DNA from: Pseudomonas alkylphenolica
Lineage (GTDB): Bacteria; Pseudomonadota; Gammaproteobacteria; Pseudomonadales; Pseudomonadaceae
Assembly (NCBI RefSeq): GCF_000746525.1
Contig: NZ_CP009048.1
Span: forward strand, 3,155,501 to 3,219,500
Direction: 5' to 3'
DNA: 64,000 nucleotides
In this document: piece after piece, positions 1 through 8,359 of the stretch
Numbering within the stretch: position 1 is the stretch's first letter
Layout: each line of letters opens with the position of its first letter
Notes under the pieces: generated by a model
What the model saw: only the letters and a program-made list of their open reading frames with translations
Database searches by the model: none
What the model was told of the DNA's origin: nothing
Position numbers and translations under genes: made by a program

Positions 1-39
1 GCCCTGGCGAGCGCAGGGGCGGATCAGTGGTGATCTCCT

Positions 40-128
40 GTGGGAGCGGCGGTGCGACGTCTCGACTTGCCCCGCGATAGCGATATGACTGACAAACCGC
101 TATCGCGGGGCAAGCCCGCTCCTACAGG
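40..128. repeat. REP palindrome pair, long-arm variant
   Basis: Two inverted REP units face each other, with cores CTTGCCCCGCGAT and ATCGCGGGGCAAG, flanked by GGAGCG-type and GCTCC arms. The left unit carries an extra GGCGGTGCGAC segment, a variant seen again near 42.5 kb. The pair lies just beyond the 3' end of the adjacent SDR gene. REP pairs of this kind are typical of P. putida and P. fluorescens intergenic DNA. Confidence 0.85.
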
Positions 129-848
129 TCAGAAGCGCTCGTCCAGTATCGCCGGCAAGGTCAGTTCCCTGACAAAACTGGCCGACGACAGGCTCAGGGC
201 CATGCGCACCACCTGGACCACATCGTGTACCGGGATCAACTGCCCCTCACCCTGCTGCTCAGCCACCTCACGCGGGATAGCCAGGGCGTCATCGGTGTTC
301 AGATAACCCAGGTTCAGGCAGGTAACCCCCAGGTGCTGCTGGCGATAGCCCTCGCGCAAGGCATCGGCAATGCCTCGCAGGGCGAACTTGGACGCGCCGA
401 AAGTGACTTCCGGACGCCCGCTGCGGGCAAGTCCAGAGGTTGAGCCGGTGAGAATGATACGCGGGCGGGTGCTTTGCAGCAGGGTCGGCAGCAGGCGCTT
501 GATGACCAGCAGGGTCGCGGTGATGTTGCAGCTGACAATGGCTTCGATCTGCTCCTCGTCATCTTCGAGAAAGTCGTAGTCGGGGCCAAAAGCACGCTGT
601 TCCCAGATCCCCAGGTTGTAGATCAAGGTGTCCAGTCCCTGTTCAGCCACCGCCTGCTCCAGCTGCTGCGCGGCTTGTCGGGGATGGGTCAGGTCGGCCG
701 CAACCCATTGAACCTGCACTCCGGGTTGGGCGTCGAGCCCTTGCGGCTTGCTGCGCGACACGCCGATCAGGGTGTCGCCCACCTCTCCCAAGCCCTCGAT
801 CAACGCCTTGCCCAAGCCTTTGCTGGCACCTACCACCATGGTTCTCAT
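129..848 (-). CDS. SDR-family NAD(P)-binding protein lacking the catalytic Tyr
   Basis: A short-chain dehydrogenase/reductase of 239 residues. The cofactor loop GASKGLGKA is at residues 7-15 and an NLG motif (in place of NAG) at about 78-80. The expected catalytic Ser is present near residue 136, but the YxxxK motif reads FGASK, with Phe150 in place of Tyr and Lys154 kept. SDRs normally need that Tyr for hydride chemistry, so this protein may have altered or no oxidoreductase activity. It appears monocistronic and REP sequence follows its stop. The substrate cannot be inferred. Confidence 0.85.
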   Translation of the reverse strand: MRTMVVGASKGLGKALIEGLGEVGDTLIGVSRSKPQGLDAQPGVQVQWVAADLTHPRQAAQQLEQAVAEQGLDTLIYNLGIWEQRAFGPDYDFLEDDEEQIEAIVSCNITATLLVIKRLLPTLLQSTRPRIILTGSTSGLARSGRPEVTFGASKFALRGIADALREGYRQQHLGVTCLNLGYLNTDDALAIPREVAEQQGEGQLIPVHDVVQVVRMALSLSSASFVRELTLPAILDERF

Positions 849-951
849 CGCCTGTCTCCTGACGTGGCTTGCTGTTTGAGGCGGACATGCCAGCAGAACG
901 ATGAGGGCTTGGCAAAGCGTCGACTGTATCCAGATGTGTAGCTGTCAGCCG

Positions 952-1839
952 CTATGCCAGGTAGCGCCGGAACCAATCCAGGGTCCGCTCCCAGGCCAGC
1001 TTCGCCGCCGCTTCGTCGTAGCGCGGCGTGGTGTCGTTGTGAAAGCCGTGATTGGCGCCGGGATAAAAATAGGCTTCGAAGGTCTTGCCCGTCGCTTTCA
1101 GCGCCCGCTCGTAGGCTGGCCAGCCCTCATTGATGCGGGTGTCCAGCTCGCCGTAATGCAGCAACACCGGCGCCTTGATCTTCGCGACATCCTTGGTGTC
1201 CGGCTGACGTCCGTAGAAAGACACCGCCGCCCCCAGCTCCGGATAGGCCACCGCTGCCGCGTTGGCCACACCACCGCCGTAGCAAAAGCCGGTGATGCCG
1301 ACCTTGCCGGTGGTGTATTCGTTCTTCATCAACCATTCGATGGCGGCGAAGAAGTCATTCATCAGCTTTTGCGGGTCGACCTTTTCCTGCAGTGCACGGC
1401 CCTTGTCGTCATCGCCCGGATAGCCGCCAACCGAGGTCAGTCCATCGGGCGCCAAGGCAACAAAACCGGCTTTGGCCAGACGCCGTGCGACATCTTCGAT
1501 ATAGGGGTTCAGGCCGCGATTCTCATGCACCACCACAACCCCCGGCACTTTGCCCTGTACCTTGGCCGGGCGCACCAGATAACCACGGACCTGACCATGG
1601 CCCCTGGGTGAAGGATAAGTGACATATTCGGCGATGATGTCCGGATCGTTGGCCGCTACTTGTTGGGCCAGCGCGTAGTTGGGGCTCAAGGAGGCCAACA
1701 AGGCACTGGCGGTCATCCCCGCCAGGGTGAACGCCGCTGCGCGGTCGAGAAACTCACGGCGGTTGATCTGGCCGTGGGCGTAGTAGTCATAGAGTTCGAG
1801 CAGTTCAGGGGCAAAGTCTTTGGCAGTGAGACGTTCCAT
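952..1839 (-). CDS. Tat-exported dienelactone hydrolase family protein
   Basis: An alpha/beta hydrolase of the dienelactone hydrolase family. A twin-arginine signal (NRREFLD followed by a hydrophobic stretch ending near ALAQQ) predicts export to the periplasm. The nucleophile is a Cys in GFCYGGG, the acid Asp is in GELDTR and the His in GANHGF, the expected Cys-Asp-His triad. I chose the start giving MERLTAKDF; an upstream ATG at 1887 would add 16 residues and also has no clear ribosome site. The overall arrangement resembles the YghX-like family. The true substrate is unknown. Confidence 0.85.
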   Translation of the reverse strand: MERLTAKDFAPELLELYDYYAHGQINRREFLDRAAAFTLAGMTASALLASLSPNYALAQQVAANDPDIIAEYVTYPSPRGHGQVRGYLVRPAKVQGKVPGVVVVHENRGLNPYIEDVARRLAKAGFVALAPDGLTSVGGYPGDDDKGRALQEKVDPQKLMNDFFAAIEWLMKNEYTTGKVGITGFCYGGGVANAAAVAYPELGAAVSFYGRQPDTKDVAKIKAPVLLHYGELDTRINEGWPAYERALKATGKTFEAYFYPGANHGFHNDTTPRYDEAAAKLAWERTLDWFRRYLA

Positions 1840-1905
1840 GGGCGCATGCTCTGTGAAGTGAGTCAGGGGCACGAAGGTCTGATTCATTAAAGCAGGCTTG
1901 CCGGT

Positions 1906-2838
1906 TCATGGCTGCGGGCGTGATGAGTGCGTATCGTCGTTGTGCAACAGGAAATCGATCATTGCCCTGACCCGCGACGGCACATGCCGGGCATGCGGAT
2001 AGATAAGCATGAACGGTCGCGAGGCACCGCCGAAGTCGCTGAGCACCTCCACCAACTGCCCGTTGTCCAGTTCCTGTTGCACGGTGAATCGATAGGCCTG
2101 CATCAACCCGGCGCCGCTTTTCACCAGGGTGACGGTTGCCAGAAAGTCCTCCAGACAGGTGTAACTACCTGAGGTTTGCAGCTCCATCGGTTTACCGCCA
2201 ACGCGAAAAGACCAGGTGCTGGGACGACCGCTGCTGGGCAGCTCGAACTGGATGCATTGATGATCGAGCAAGTCCTGCGGCGTCCCTGGCGTCCCCGCGC
2301 GGCGCAGGTAGTCGGGTGTCGCCACCACCACCAGCTCGGCATCCTCCAGGCGGCGGGCGATCAGGTTCGAATCGGCAGGTTCGCGCCCGCGGATCGCCAG
2401 GTCATAGCCCTCATCGGCAAAGTCGATGTTGCGGTTGCTGACGTGCACATCGATCCGCACCTGCGGATAGCGCTGACGAAACAATGGCAGGCGCGGCAGC
2501 AGTCGGTAATGGGCGTAGGGTGTCGGCATGCTGATGCGCAACAAACCGGACGGCACCACCTGCGAACCGCTGACCTCTCGCTCGGCATCGGCCAGTTGCG
2601 TCAGGGCCTGACGGCATTGTTCGTAGTATCCGCGCCCACCTTCGGTCAGGCGCATCTGGCGGGTGGTACGTACGAACAGACGCACGCCCAGCCGTTCTTC
2701 CAGACGCGCCACCGAGCGGCTCACCGCCGCCGGAGTGATCCCGGCCTGGGTTGCGGCACCGGTGAAACTGCTGGTTTCAGCCGCCAGACAGAACAGCTCG
2801 ATACTGCCCAGTTGAAAATCATCGAAAAGGCGCGTCAT
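1906..2838 (-). CDS. LysR-family transcriptional regulator
   Basis: A LysR-type regulator of 310 residues. The N-terminal winged helix-turn-helix covers about residues 10-70 (FTGAATQAGITPAAVSRSVA, then LEERLGVRLFVRTTR) and the C-terminal part has the periplasmic-binding-like effector fold. It is divergently transcribed from the SDR/tautomerase pair at 2966-3942 across about 130 bases, so control of that pair is the natural inference. The effector is unknown. Confidence 0.92.
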   Translation of the reverse strand: MTRLFDDFQLGSIELFCLAAETSSFTGAATQAGITPAAVSRSVARLEERLGVRLFVRTTRQMRLTEGGRGYYEQCRQALTQLADAEREVSGSQVVPSGLLRISMPTPYAHYRLLPRLPLFRQRYPQVRIDVHVSNRNIDFADEGYDLAIRGREPADSNLIARRLEDAELVVVATPDYLRRAGTPGTPQDLLDHQCIQFELPSSGRPSTWSFRVGGKPMELQTSGSYTCLEDFLATVTLVKSGAGLMQAYRFTVQQELDNGQLVEVLSDFGGASRPFMLIYPHARHVPSRVRAMIDFLLHNDDTHSSRPQP

Positions 2839-2855
2839 GGTCGCTCGATTAGTTA

Positions 2856-2881
2856 CATGGAGTATCTATTCAAGTTCCATG
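2856..2881. promoter_or_regulatory. Inverted repeat in LysR/SDR divergent region
   Basis: CATGGA and TCCATG form a perfect 6-base inverted repeat separated by 14 bases, directly upstream of the LysR start. It is a plausible operator for the divergent regulator, but LysR boxes usually have a T-N11-A core, so the assignment is tentative. Confidence 0.35.
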
Positions 2882-2929
2882 AGCAGCATTTTTCAAGTGA
2901 TGCTTGCCAATTACAGTGAGCTCCACCTA

Positions 2930-2952
2930 CCGGGCCTACCGCCCGGCCTTTT
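2930..2952 (+). terminator. Terminator-like leader hairpin before the SDR gene
   Basis: CCGGGC, a five-base loop and GCCCGG are followed by CCTTTT, immediately upstream of the GGAG ribosome site of the SDR gene at 2966. The hairpin with its short T run looks like a weak intrinsic terminator or attenuator, and the T run abuts the Shine-Dalgarno sequence. Confidence 0.45.
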
Positions 2953-2965
2953 GGAGACATCGATC

Positions 2966-3706
2966 ATGCAAGCCAGCAAAACCGTCATCGTCACCGGCGC
3001 TTCCAGCGGTCTGGGTTTCGCCATCGCCAAAGCCTACCTTGAGCGCGGCGACAATGTAGTCGGCAACGCCCGTACCCTGGCGCGCTTGCAGGAAGCCGCG
3101 GATAAATTGGGCAATCCGGCAAATTTCCTCCTGGTGGAAGGCGACATTTCCCAGCCGCAAACGGCCGAAAGACTGTTCGCCCAGGCCATTGAAGCCTTCG
3201 GCAAGGTCGACGTGCTGGTCAACAATGCCGGTATCTTCATCGCCAAGCCGGTGGCCGAGTACACCCCGGCTGACATCGAGGCCATCGTCGACACCAACCT
3301 CAAAGGCTTCGTTTATCCCGCCCAGGCGGCTGCACGGCACATGACTCAAAACGGCGCCGGGCAGATCATCGCCATCACCGCCTCCATCGCCCTGCAACCC
3401 AATACCAAGGTACCGGCGCTGCTGCCGGTACTGATCAAGGGCGGCTTGAACCAGGCGGTACGCGCCCTGGCGCTGGAACTGGCGTCTGCGCAAGTACAGG
3501 TCAATGGCGTGGCACCGGGGATCATCGATACCCCACTGCATGGCGATGACCCGCAGGTGCGCAACGCGCTCAAGGCCCTGGCCCCGACCGGACAGATCGG
3601 TACTCCTCAGGACGTTGTCGATGCTGTGCTTTACTTGAGCGACTCGCGTTTCGTCACCGGAACCGTCATGGCGGTGGATGGTGGTTCGGCTACAGGTGTC
3701 TGGTAA
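2966..3706 (+). CDS. SDR-family protein with Pro at the Tyr position
   Basis: A short-chain dehydrogenase of 246 residues. The motifs GASSGLG (residues 11-17) and NNAG (86-89) mark the Rossmann fold, and Ser140 sits where the catalytic Ser is expected. In the YxxxK window the sequence reads LPVLIK, placing Pro154 at the Tyr position with Lys158 kept. The start ATG is preceded by GGAG at 2953. The gene is followed 20 bases later by a 4-oxalocrotonate tautomerase-like gene and is divergent from a LysR gene. It may be a binding or regulatory SDR rather than a classical dehydrogenase. Confidence 0.88.
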   Translation: MQASKTVIVTGASSGLGFAIAKAYLERGDNVVGNARTLARLQEAADKLGNPANFLLVEGDISQPQTAERLFAQAIEAFGKVDVLVNNAGIFIAKPVAEYTPADIEAIVDTNLKGFVYPAQAAARHMTQNGAGQIIAITASIALQPNTKVPALLPVLIKGGLNQAVRALALELASAQVQVNGVAPGIIDTPLHGDDPQVRNALKALAPTGQIGTPQDVVDAVLYLSDSRFVTGTVMAVDGGSATGVW

Positions 3707-3726
3707 GCAATCGGAGGAAAACCGTC

Positions 3727-3942
3727 ATGCCCTATGTTCATATTCGGGTCACCCAGGAAGGCGTCAGCGCCGAGCAAAAGCGCGCACTGATCGAAGGAAC
3801 TACCGAGCTGTTGTTTCAGGTGCTGAACAAGCCACCGGCCTCGACCTTTGTGGTAATCGAGGAAGTGCCGACCGACAACTGGGGGGTCGGCGGTGAGACG
3901 GTGACAGCGCTGCGCGAACGTGAAAGACAAACCTCGGGCTGA
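3727..3942 (+). CDS. 4-oxalocrotonate tautomerase family protein
   Basis: A 71-residue tautomerase. It begins Met-Pro-Tyr, so the processed protein would expose the N-terminal Pro that acts as general base in this family. The length fits the small 4-OT subunits, which usually assemble as hexamers. A ribosome site (GGAGGA) precedes the start. It is probably cotranscribed with the SDR gene upstream. Tautomerases of this family act on keto/enol intermediates, but the substrate here is not visible. Confidence 0.9.
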   Translation: MPYVHIRVTQEGVSAEQKRALIEGTTELLFQVLNKPPASTFVVIEEVPTDNWGVGGETVTALRERERQTSG

Positions 3943-4094
3943 CCAGGACTCGCGCTGCTGACTACCGATCCGCTCATGGCGGATCAGTAGCTCAGCATCA
4001 TCGACTCGGAATGGCCAGCGGTGAAACAGCACTTGCAGCGCTTGCTCAACCGCGGATGAGGCGGTTCGGACAAGCCGATTGAACGCCCACTTCG

Positions 4095-4211
4095 GTAAAG
4101 GCGTTTGCCGAGCAGATGATCAAGGATCACACTAAAACCAATCAGTTGCCGAACCTGCAGCATCACCTCGAAGTGGCCAGGCAACTACAGAACACGCACC
4201 GCAAGCACTGA
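4095..4211 (+). pseudogene. Remnant of a DUF4142 protein gene
   Basis: Without a start codon, the reading frame gives VKAFAEQMIKDHTKTNQ, the conserved segment of DUF4142 proteins, and then jumps to LPNLQHHLEVARQLQ, which resembles the C-terminal part of the same family. An intervening segment appears deleted and the N-terminal half is absent or unrecognisable. The TGA at 4209-4211 ends it, just before the ribosome site of the next gene. The rest of 3943-4094 shows no recognisable gene. Confidence 0.6.
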
Positions 4212-4225
4212 AGGAGGTGTCTGAC

Positions 4226-4513
4226 ATGAGAAAGGTCAGCCCGGCGTGCCCGACCTGCCTGCGGCTCGATTTTGTCCAGGACACATTGTTCGGCCCTGTC
4301 GCCCATAGTGCCGAGTGCCAGGTGCAAGTGGCGCCGTTGAACCTCAATGGCCTGCCTGGCCTACGGATGCAAGTCCGGGCGCCAGTACCGGCCAAGCTTG
4401 AGCGCTCGCATAGCGTGGCGTTTGTCTGGGAAGGTCGTACTTATCGCGGGATCATTCACTATCACAGACGATGTGAAGACGGCGGATTGCAGTTGCAGCT
4501 TGAGTTGCAATAG
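4226..4513 (+). CDS. Hypothetical protein, 95 residues
   Basis: A small soluble protein I do not recognise. It has two N-terminal cysteines (CPTC, residues 9-12) and a third further on, then a predicted beta-rich C-terminal half ending GLQLQLELQ. The ATG at 4226 is supported by AAGGAGG eight bases upstream; a GTG at 4217 lies inside that site. CPTC could bind metal or be redox active, but only two of the needed ligands are obvious. It is apparently transcribed alone. Confidence 0.6.
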   Translation: MRKVSPACPTCLRLDFVQDTLFGPVAHSAECQVQVAPLNLNGLPGLRMQVRAPVPAKLERSHSVAFVWEGRTYRGIIHYHRRCEDGGLQLQLELQ

Positions 4514-4601
4514 CGGGCAAGCGCTTCGAGACAGATCGTAGCCACTGCCCAGGCACAGAGCGTGAACAGATCCGTCTCGACCTCGCCTTCAGGAGACCAG
4601 C

Positions 4602-5027
4602 ATGCCAGCCCTCTTCAACCTCCAGCGCTTCGTCGACGCCCAGGACCCTTTCCTTGACCGGGTCCTGGCTGAACTCCAGGCCGGGCGGAAAACCAGCCAC
4701 TGGATATGGTTCATCTTTCCCCAACTGGAGGGCCTGGGTCACAGCGAAATGGCCGAACGCTATGCCCTGCAATCTGCTGACGAAGCCCGTGCGTATCTGC
4801 GCCATGAGGTTTTACGTGCCCGCCTGGAACAATGCATCGCCGCAATCTTGCAGCACACGGACAAAAGCGCTGTGCAAATCCTTGGTCACACTGACGATCT
4901 GAAGCTGCGCTCCTGCCTCACCTTGTTTGCCAGCGTCGAACCCGATCATCCCTTGTTCAAGGCCGCGCTGGAGCAGTTCTATGACGCGCAACCCGATCCC
5001 AGGACCTTGCAGTTGCTGCAAACCTGA
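4602..5027 (+). CDS. DUF1810 family protein
   Basis: A 141-residue protein matching DUF1810 over its whole length. Diagnostic features are LQRFVDAQ near the N-terminus, SHWIWFIFPQLEGLG at about residues 32-46 and the later YALQSADEARAYL. DUF1810 proteins are small, helical and soluble; some annotations call them calpastatin-like without evidence. The start has AGGAGA upstream. Function is unknown. Confidence 0.88.
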   Translation: MPALFNLQRFVDAQDPFLDRVLAELQAGRKTSHWIWFIFPQLEGLGHSEMAERYALQSADEARAYLRHEVLRARLEQCIAAILQHTDKSAVQILGHTDDLKLRSCLTLFASVEPDHPLFKAALEQFYDAQPDPRTLQLLQT

Positions 5028-5112
5028 GTTCGCTTATTGCTTTCTCTATCAACCTCGACGGCGAACGGATACAGCTGAGCCCGGCCAGTCAGGGTCGGGC
5101 AACAGCAACGGT

Positions 5113-5385
5113 TCAGGCAGTAGTCTGGGACTGGAACGGAATGTGACTGCGTCCCAGGCGTTGCTCTTCACGCACCTGCGCAACCAGGGCCGCCAGTTCG
5201 TGACAAGTGGTCAGGCTATGCACACCAATGCCGGTGACCGTCAGGCAATCATCCAGGCTGTCCCCCTGCCCTAACTGGATGGTCAAGTGTTCACCGTCGG
5301 TGCAGGACACCACACAACGGTCAGGCAGAAACGCCTGCTCGATAAGCTGGCGTAATTCAAGGTTGGAAACGCCAATCAGTGACAT
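5113..5385 (-). CDS. DUF1652 family protein
   Basis: A 90-residue protein of the Pseudomonas-specific DUF1652 family. The layout is an N-terminal LELRQLIEQAFLP segment, a central beta region with TVTGI, and a C-terminal helix ELAALVAQVREEQRLG. An AGGA site precedes the ATG. Function is unknown. Between it and the next gene (5386-5648) I see no further gene. Confidence 0.82.
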   Translation of the reverse strand: MSLIGVSNLELRQLIEQAFLPDRCVVSCTDGEHLTIQLGQGDSLDDCLTVTGIGVHSLTTCHELAALVAQVREEQRLGRSHIPFQSQTTA

Positions 5386-5648
5386 CGTTCGATCCTCGTG
5401 TCGGAGGCTCCGACTGCTCAGTTACTACCGAACGGGCCCTCACCGCCAATTGAAAATGCTGATCCGGCGCCAGCACCTTCATGCAGTGCAGCAATCAACC
5501 AGAGGCTAACTGCCTTGAGCCTTACCTGGAGCGAAGTTAAACGCCCCAGCGGTTGCAATCCGATGGAATTTTTCCAGCCTTGTAGGACTCACTAACAACA
5601 TTGAAGGGATGTTCTCGGTCACTGCACTGAAAGGATCTTTAAAGCCTT

Positions 5649-5876
5649 ATGAACAACGCAAAACTTTTCGTCATCGACTATCAACTGCACGGCGATCACA
5701 AGTCATTCATCATCCGCGCCGAAACGATGGACAGCGCCGAAGCCTGGCATTGGGCAAGTTGCGACGCCGGGGTTGGCCGTATCGGTCGCTACGGGCGCGA
5801 GAAGGTGAAGAAAGTCAGTCAGCCGCTGGCCGAACGTCATGGCATTACCGAAGTTAAATGGCGCCAGTCCAGTTGA
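5649..5876 (+). CDS. DUF6555-like small Pseudomonas protein
   Basis: A 75-residue protein whose core (FVIDYQLHGDHKSFIIRAE, then AEAWHWASCDAGVG) resembles the small Pseudomonas family annotated as DUF6555. An AAGGAT site precedes the start. There is no signal peptide or membrane segment. It is convergent with alkA, with one base between the stop codons. Function is unknown. Confidence 0.75.
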   Translation: MNNAKLFVIDYQLHGDHKSFIIRAETMDSAEAWHWASCDAGVGRIGRYGREKVKKVSQPLAERHGITEVKWRQSS

Positions 5877-5877
5877 A

Positions 5878-6795
5878 TCAGCTCAATGACGCCCACAGGT
5901 GCTGGGCCGCATAAGCACGCCATGGGCGCCAGGCCCGGGCGCGATCCGCCAGTTGCACTTCGGGCCCTTCCAGCAGGCGCAAGGCCTTGACCAGAGCGAC
6001 GTCACCCAACGGCAAGGCATCGCTGGCACCCAGTTGACGCAAGGCCAGGTACTGAGCGCTCCACGGGCCGATCCCGCGCAATTGGCACAGGCGCTGCACC
6101 CAGCTGTCCAGGTCGGCGCCCGGGCGCAACAGATTCGGTTCATCGAGTAATGCCCGGGCCAGGGTCGACAATGTCACGGCGCGCGAACGGGGCATGCCGA
6201 GAACACTCAGATCCTCATCGACCACGGCTGCAGGTACCGGAAACACATGGCTCAGCCCTGCTGCTTCAGCGACCGGCGACGACAACGGCTGGCCATAGCG
6301 AGCCACCATCCGCGCAGCCAGGGTCATCGCCCCGGCCACGCTGATCTGCTGACCCAATACGGTACGCATGGCCTGCTCGAAACCGTCCCAACCCTGGGGC
6401 ACACGCAATCCTGGCCGAACAGCGATCAGCCTCGCCATCAACGGATCCGTGCCCAGTTGCGCCTCGATCCGCGCAGGTTGCGCATTCAGGTCAAACACCC
6501 GCCGCACCCGGGCGATCAAACCGGGTAGCGCCGCTGCAGGCACACCGCTAAGCGTCAGTTTCAAGCGATGCCCGCGCGCCTTGCTGACCTGAATCACCGC
6601 GTGGCGACCAGCCACGACGACACTGCGCGCATACACACCGGTTTGCACCGTCTCGATACCGGCAATACAGCGTGCAGACAGAAATCCCAGCAGCGAAGGC
6701 CAGTGCAAAGGCGGCTGGTAGTTCAGCCAGAAAGTCAGCAAACAGTCGGGCCGTAAACGGCGCCGGTAACCGTGCATGGCAGGGACATGATTCAT
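5878..6795 (-). CDS. alkA: DNA-3-methyladenine glycosylase II (AlkA)
   Basis: A base-excision repair glycosylase of 305 residues that removes alkylated purines. The N-terminal AlkA domain (residues 8-100) is followed by the HhH-GPD domain. The helix-hairpin-helix (LRGIGPWSAQYLALRQLG) is at about 239-256 and the catalytic Asp265 follows in LPLGDVALVK. There is no fused Ada-type methyltransferase or AraC domain. The first ATG is used; no strong ribosome site is visible. It stands alone. Confidence 0.9.
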   Translation of the reverse strand: MNHVPAMHGYRRRLRPDCLLTFWLNYQPPLHWPSLLGFLSARCIAGIETVQTGVYARSVVVAGRHAVIQVSKARGHRLKLTLSGVPAAALPGLIARVRRVFDLNAQPARIEAQLGTDPLMARLIAVRPGLRVPQGWDGFEQAMRTVLGQQISVAGAMTLAARMVARYGQPLSSPVAEAAGLSHVFPVPAAVVDEDLSVLGMPRSRAVTLSTLARALLDEPNLLRPGADLDSWVQRLCQLRGIGPWSAQYLALRQLGASDALPLGDVALVKALRLLEGPEVQLADRARAWRPWRAYAAQHLWASLS

Positions 6796-6905
6796 TGGTG
6801 GATCATCGCCCGATTGCCGCAGGCTTTGCCAGTATCGATTTCAGCAGGCAGAAACGACAACAGCCAGGCAACGCAAGTGCCCGGCCGCTGACAGGTGAAA
6901 CGGCG

Positions 6906-7532
6906 TTACTTGCCGTTGGTGAGGGTGTTGTAGCTGGTGATCAGGTTGCGGTAGTCCGGGATGTGGTTGGAGAACAGCGTGCCCAGGCCTTCGATGTCGT
7001 TGCGCCAGTCGCGGTGCAGCTCACAGGCCAGGCCGAACCAGGTCATCAGCTGGGCGCCGGCTTGCGACATGCGGTCCCAGGCCGAATCGCGGGTCAGCGC
7101 GTTGAAGGTACCCGAAGCGTCGGTGACCACGAATACTTCAAAACCTTCGGCCAGGGCCGACAGTGCCGGGAAGGCCACGCACACCTCTGTCACCACGCCA
7201 GCGATGATCAGTTGCTTCTTGCCGGTGGCCTTGACCGCCTTGACGAAATCTTCGTTGTCCCAGGCGTTGATCTGGCCTGGACGGGCGATGTACGGCGCCT
7301 CCGGGAACTGCGCCTTGAGCTCGGGTACCAGCGGGCCGTTGGGGCCGGTTTCAAAGCTGGTGGTGAGGATGGTGGGCAGGTTGAAATACTTGGCCAGGTC
7401 ACCCACAGCCAGCACGTTGTTCTTGAACTTGTCCGGATCGATGTCGCGCACCAGCGACAGCAGACCGGTCTGGTGATCGACCAGCAAAACAGCAGCGTTG
7501 TTTTTGTCCAGACGAACGTAGGGCTTGCTCAT
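6906..7532 (-). CDS. Isochorismatase-family (YcaC-like) hydrolase 1
   Basis: A cysteine hydrolase of 208 residues. Asp19 (LLVDHQTGL) and Cys118 (TEVCVAFPAL) match two of the catalytic positions of the isochorismatase superfamily. The start ATG at 7532 has AAGGAG eight bases upstream. YcaC-like proteins form oligomers and their physiological substrates are not settled. It lies 54 bases downstream of a paralog in the same orientation, behind a pirin gene, so all three are probably one operon. Confidence 0.88.
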   Translation of the reverse strand: MSKPYVRLDKNNAAVLLVDHQTGLLSLVRDIDPDKFKNNVLAVGDLAKYFNLPTILTTSFETGPNGPLVPELKAQFPEAPYIARPGQINAWDNEDFVKAVKATGKKQLIIAGVVTEVCVAFPALSALAEGFEVFVVTDASGTFNALTRDSAWDRMSQAGAQLMTWFGLACELHRDWRNDIEGLGTLFSNHIPDYRNLITSYNTLTNGK

Positions 7533-7586
7533 GGTGTTACTCCTTGCGTGGGTAGACCGGCACCCAGTGGCACCGGACATGAGGGA

Positions 7587-8273
7587 TCAGCGTGCCGAAT
7601 CCAGTTGTTCGTTTTCTTTGGCGACCTGTTGCGCCTTGAGGTAGCTTTCGATCAGCAGTTGGTAGTGCGGGAACACTGCGCTATAGGCTTCAGCCCACTG
7701 TTGTGCGTCCGGGCGGTTCCAGGTGCGCTGGACTTCCGAGCACACCGCAGCGGTGTCCATCGGTACTACACCGGCCTGCATGATGCGCGACAGGGTGATT
7801 TCCTGAGCCATCTTCGAATAGGTGCCGCTGGCGTCGATCACCGCAAATACCTGGTAACCGGCACTGACCGCGCTGATGCTCGGGAAGGCCATGCACACAC
7901 TGGTGATGGTGCCAGCGATGATCAGTTGCTTTTTGCCGGTAGCCTCGACCGCCTTGACGAACTCCGGATTGTCCCAGGCGTTGATTTCACCTTTGCGCGC
8001 AACATATTTGGCATGCGGCGCAGCTTCATGGATTTCCGGAATCAGCGGGCCGTTGGGGCCTTGCGGCACAGAGGCCGTGGTAATCACCGGGATCTTGGCC
8101 AGGCTGGCGACCTTGGCCAGGGTAATGGCGTTGGCCCGCAGTTCAGTCATGGGCATGTCCTTGACCGTCTGGAACAGACCACTCTGGTGGTCGATCAGCA
8201 GCATCGCGGCGTTATCAGGATCGATACGCGGGACCTGGCCATTGAAATTGGCAACGTTGGCAAATGTACTCAT
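7587..8273 (-). CDS. Isochorismatase-family (YcaC-like) hydrolase 2
   Basis: A 228-residue paralog of the following gene, sharing [22 protein letters not shown] and the nucleophile Cys127 (SVCMAFP), with Asp28 in LLIDHQSGL. It is about 20 residues longer at its ends. AAGGAGA precedes the ATG. The pair looks like a tandem duplication that has diverged, which suggests different substrates or a mixed oligomer. Confidence 0.88.
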   Translation of the reverse strand: MSTFANVANFNGQVPRIDPDNAAMLLIDHQSGLFQTVKDMPMTELRANAITLAKVASLAKIPVITTASVPQGPNGPLIPEIHEAAPHAKYVARKGEINAWDNPEFVKAVEATGKKQLIIAGTITSVCMAFPSISAVSAGYQVFAVIDASGTYSKMAQEITLSRIMQAGVVPMDTAAVCSEVQRTWNRPDAQQWAEAYSAVFPHYQLLIESYLKAQQVAKENEQLDSAR

Positions 8274-8359
8274 GACACATTCTCCTTGGGGGCTGGCTGC
8301 AAGTTGTGCTCGCAGCCGGGTCGAAGGCCACCCGTCGGGCGACCTTCGGGTTATTGATA

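Noticed and set aside
40..306. 88-codon frame at the left end
   Set aside because: It reads through REP sequence and the antisense of the SDR gene.
3961..3990. GATCCGC/GCGGATC hairpin after the tautomerase gene
   Set aside because: No T run follows and the stem is short, so I do not call a terminator.
6672..8357. 561-codon open frame on the plus strand
   Set aside because: Antisense to alkA and both isochorismatase-like genes, which have ribosome sites and catalytic motifs.
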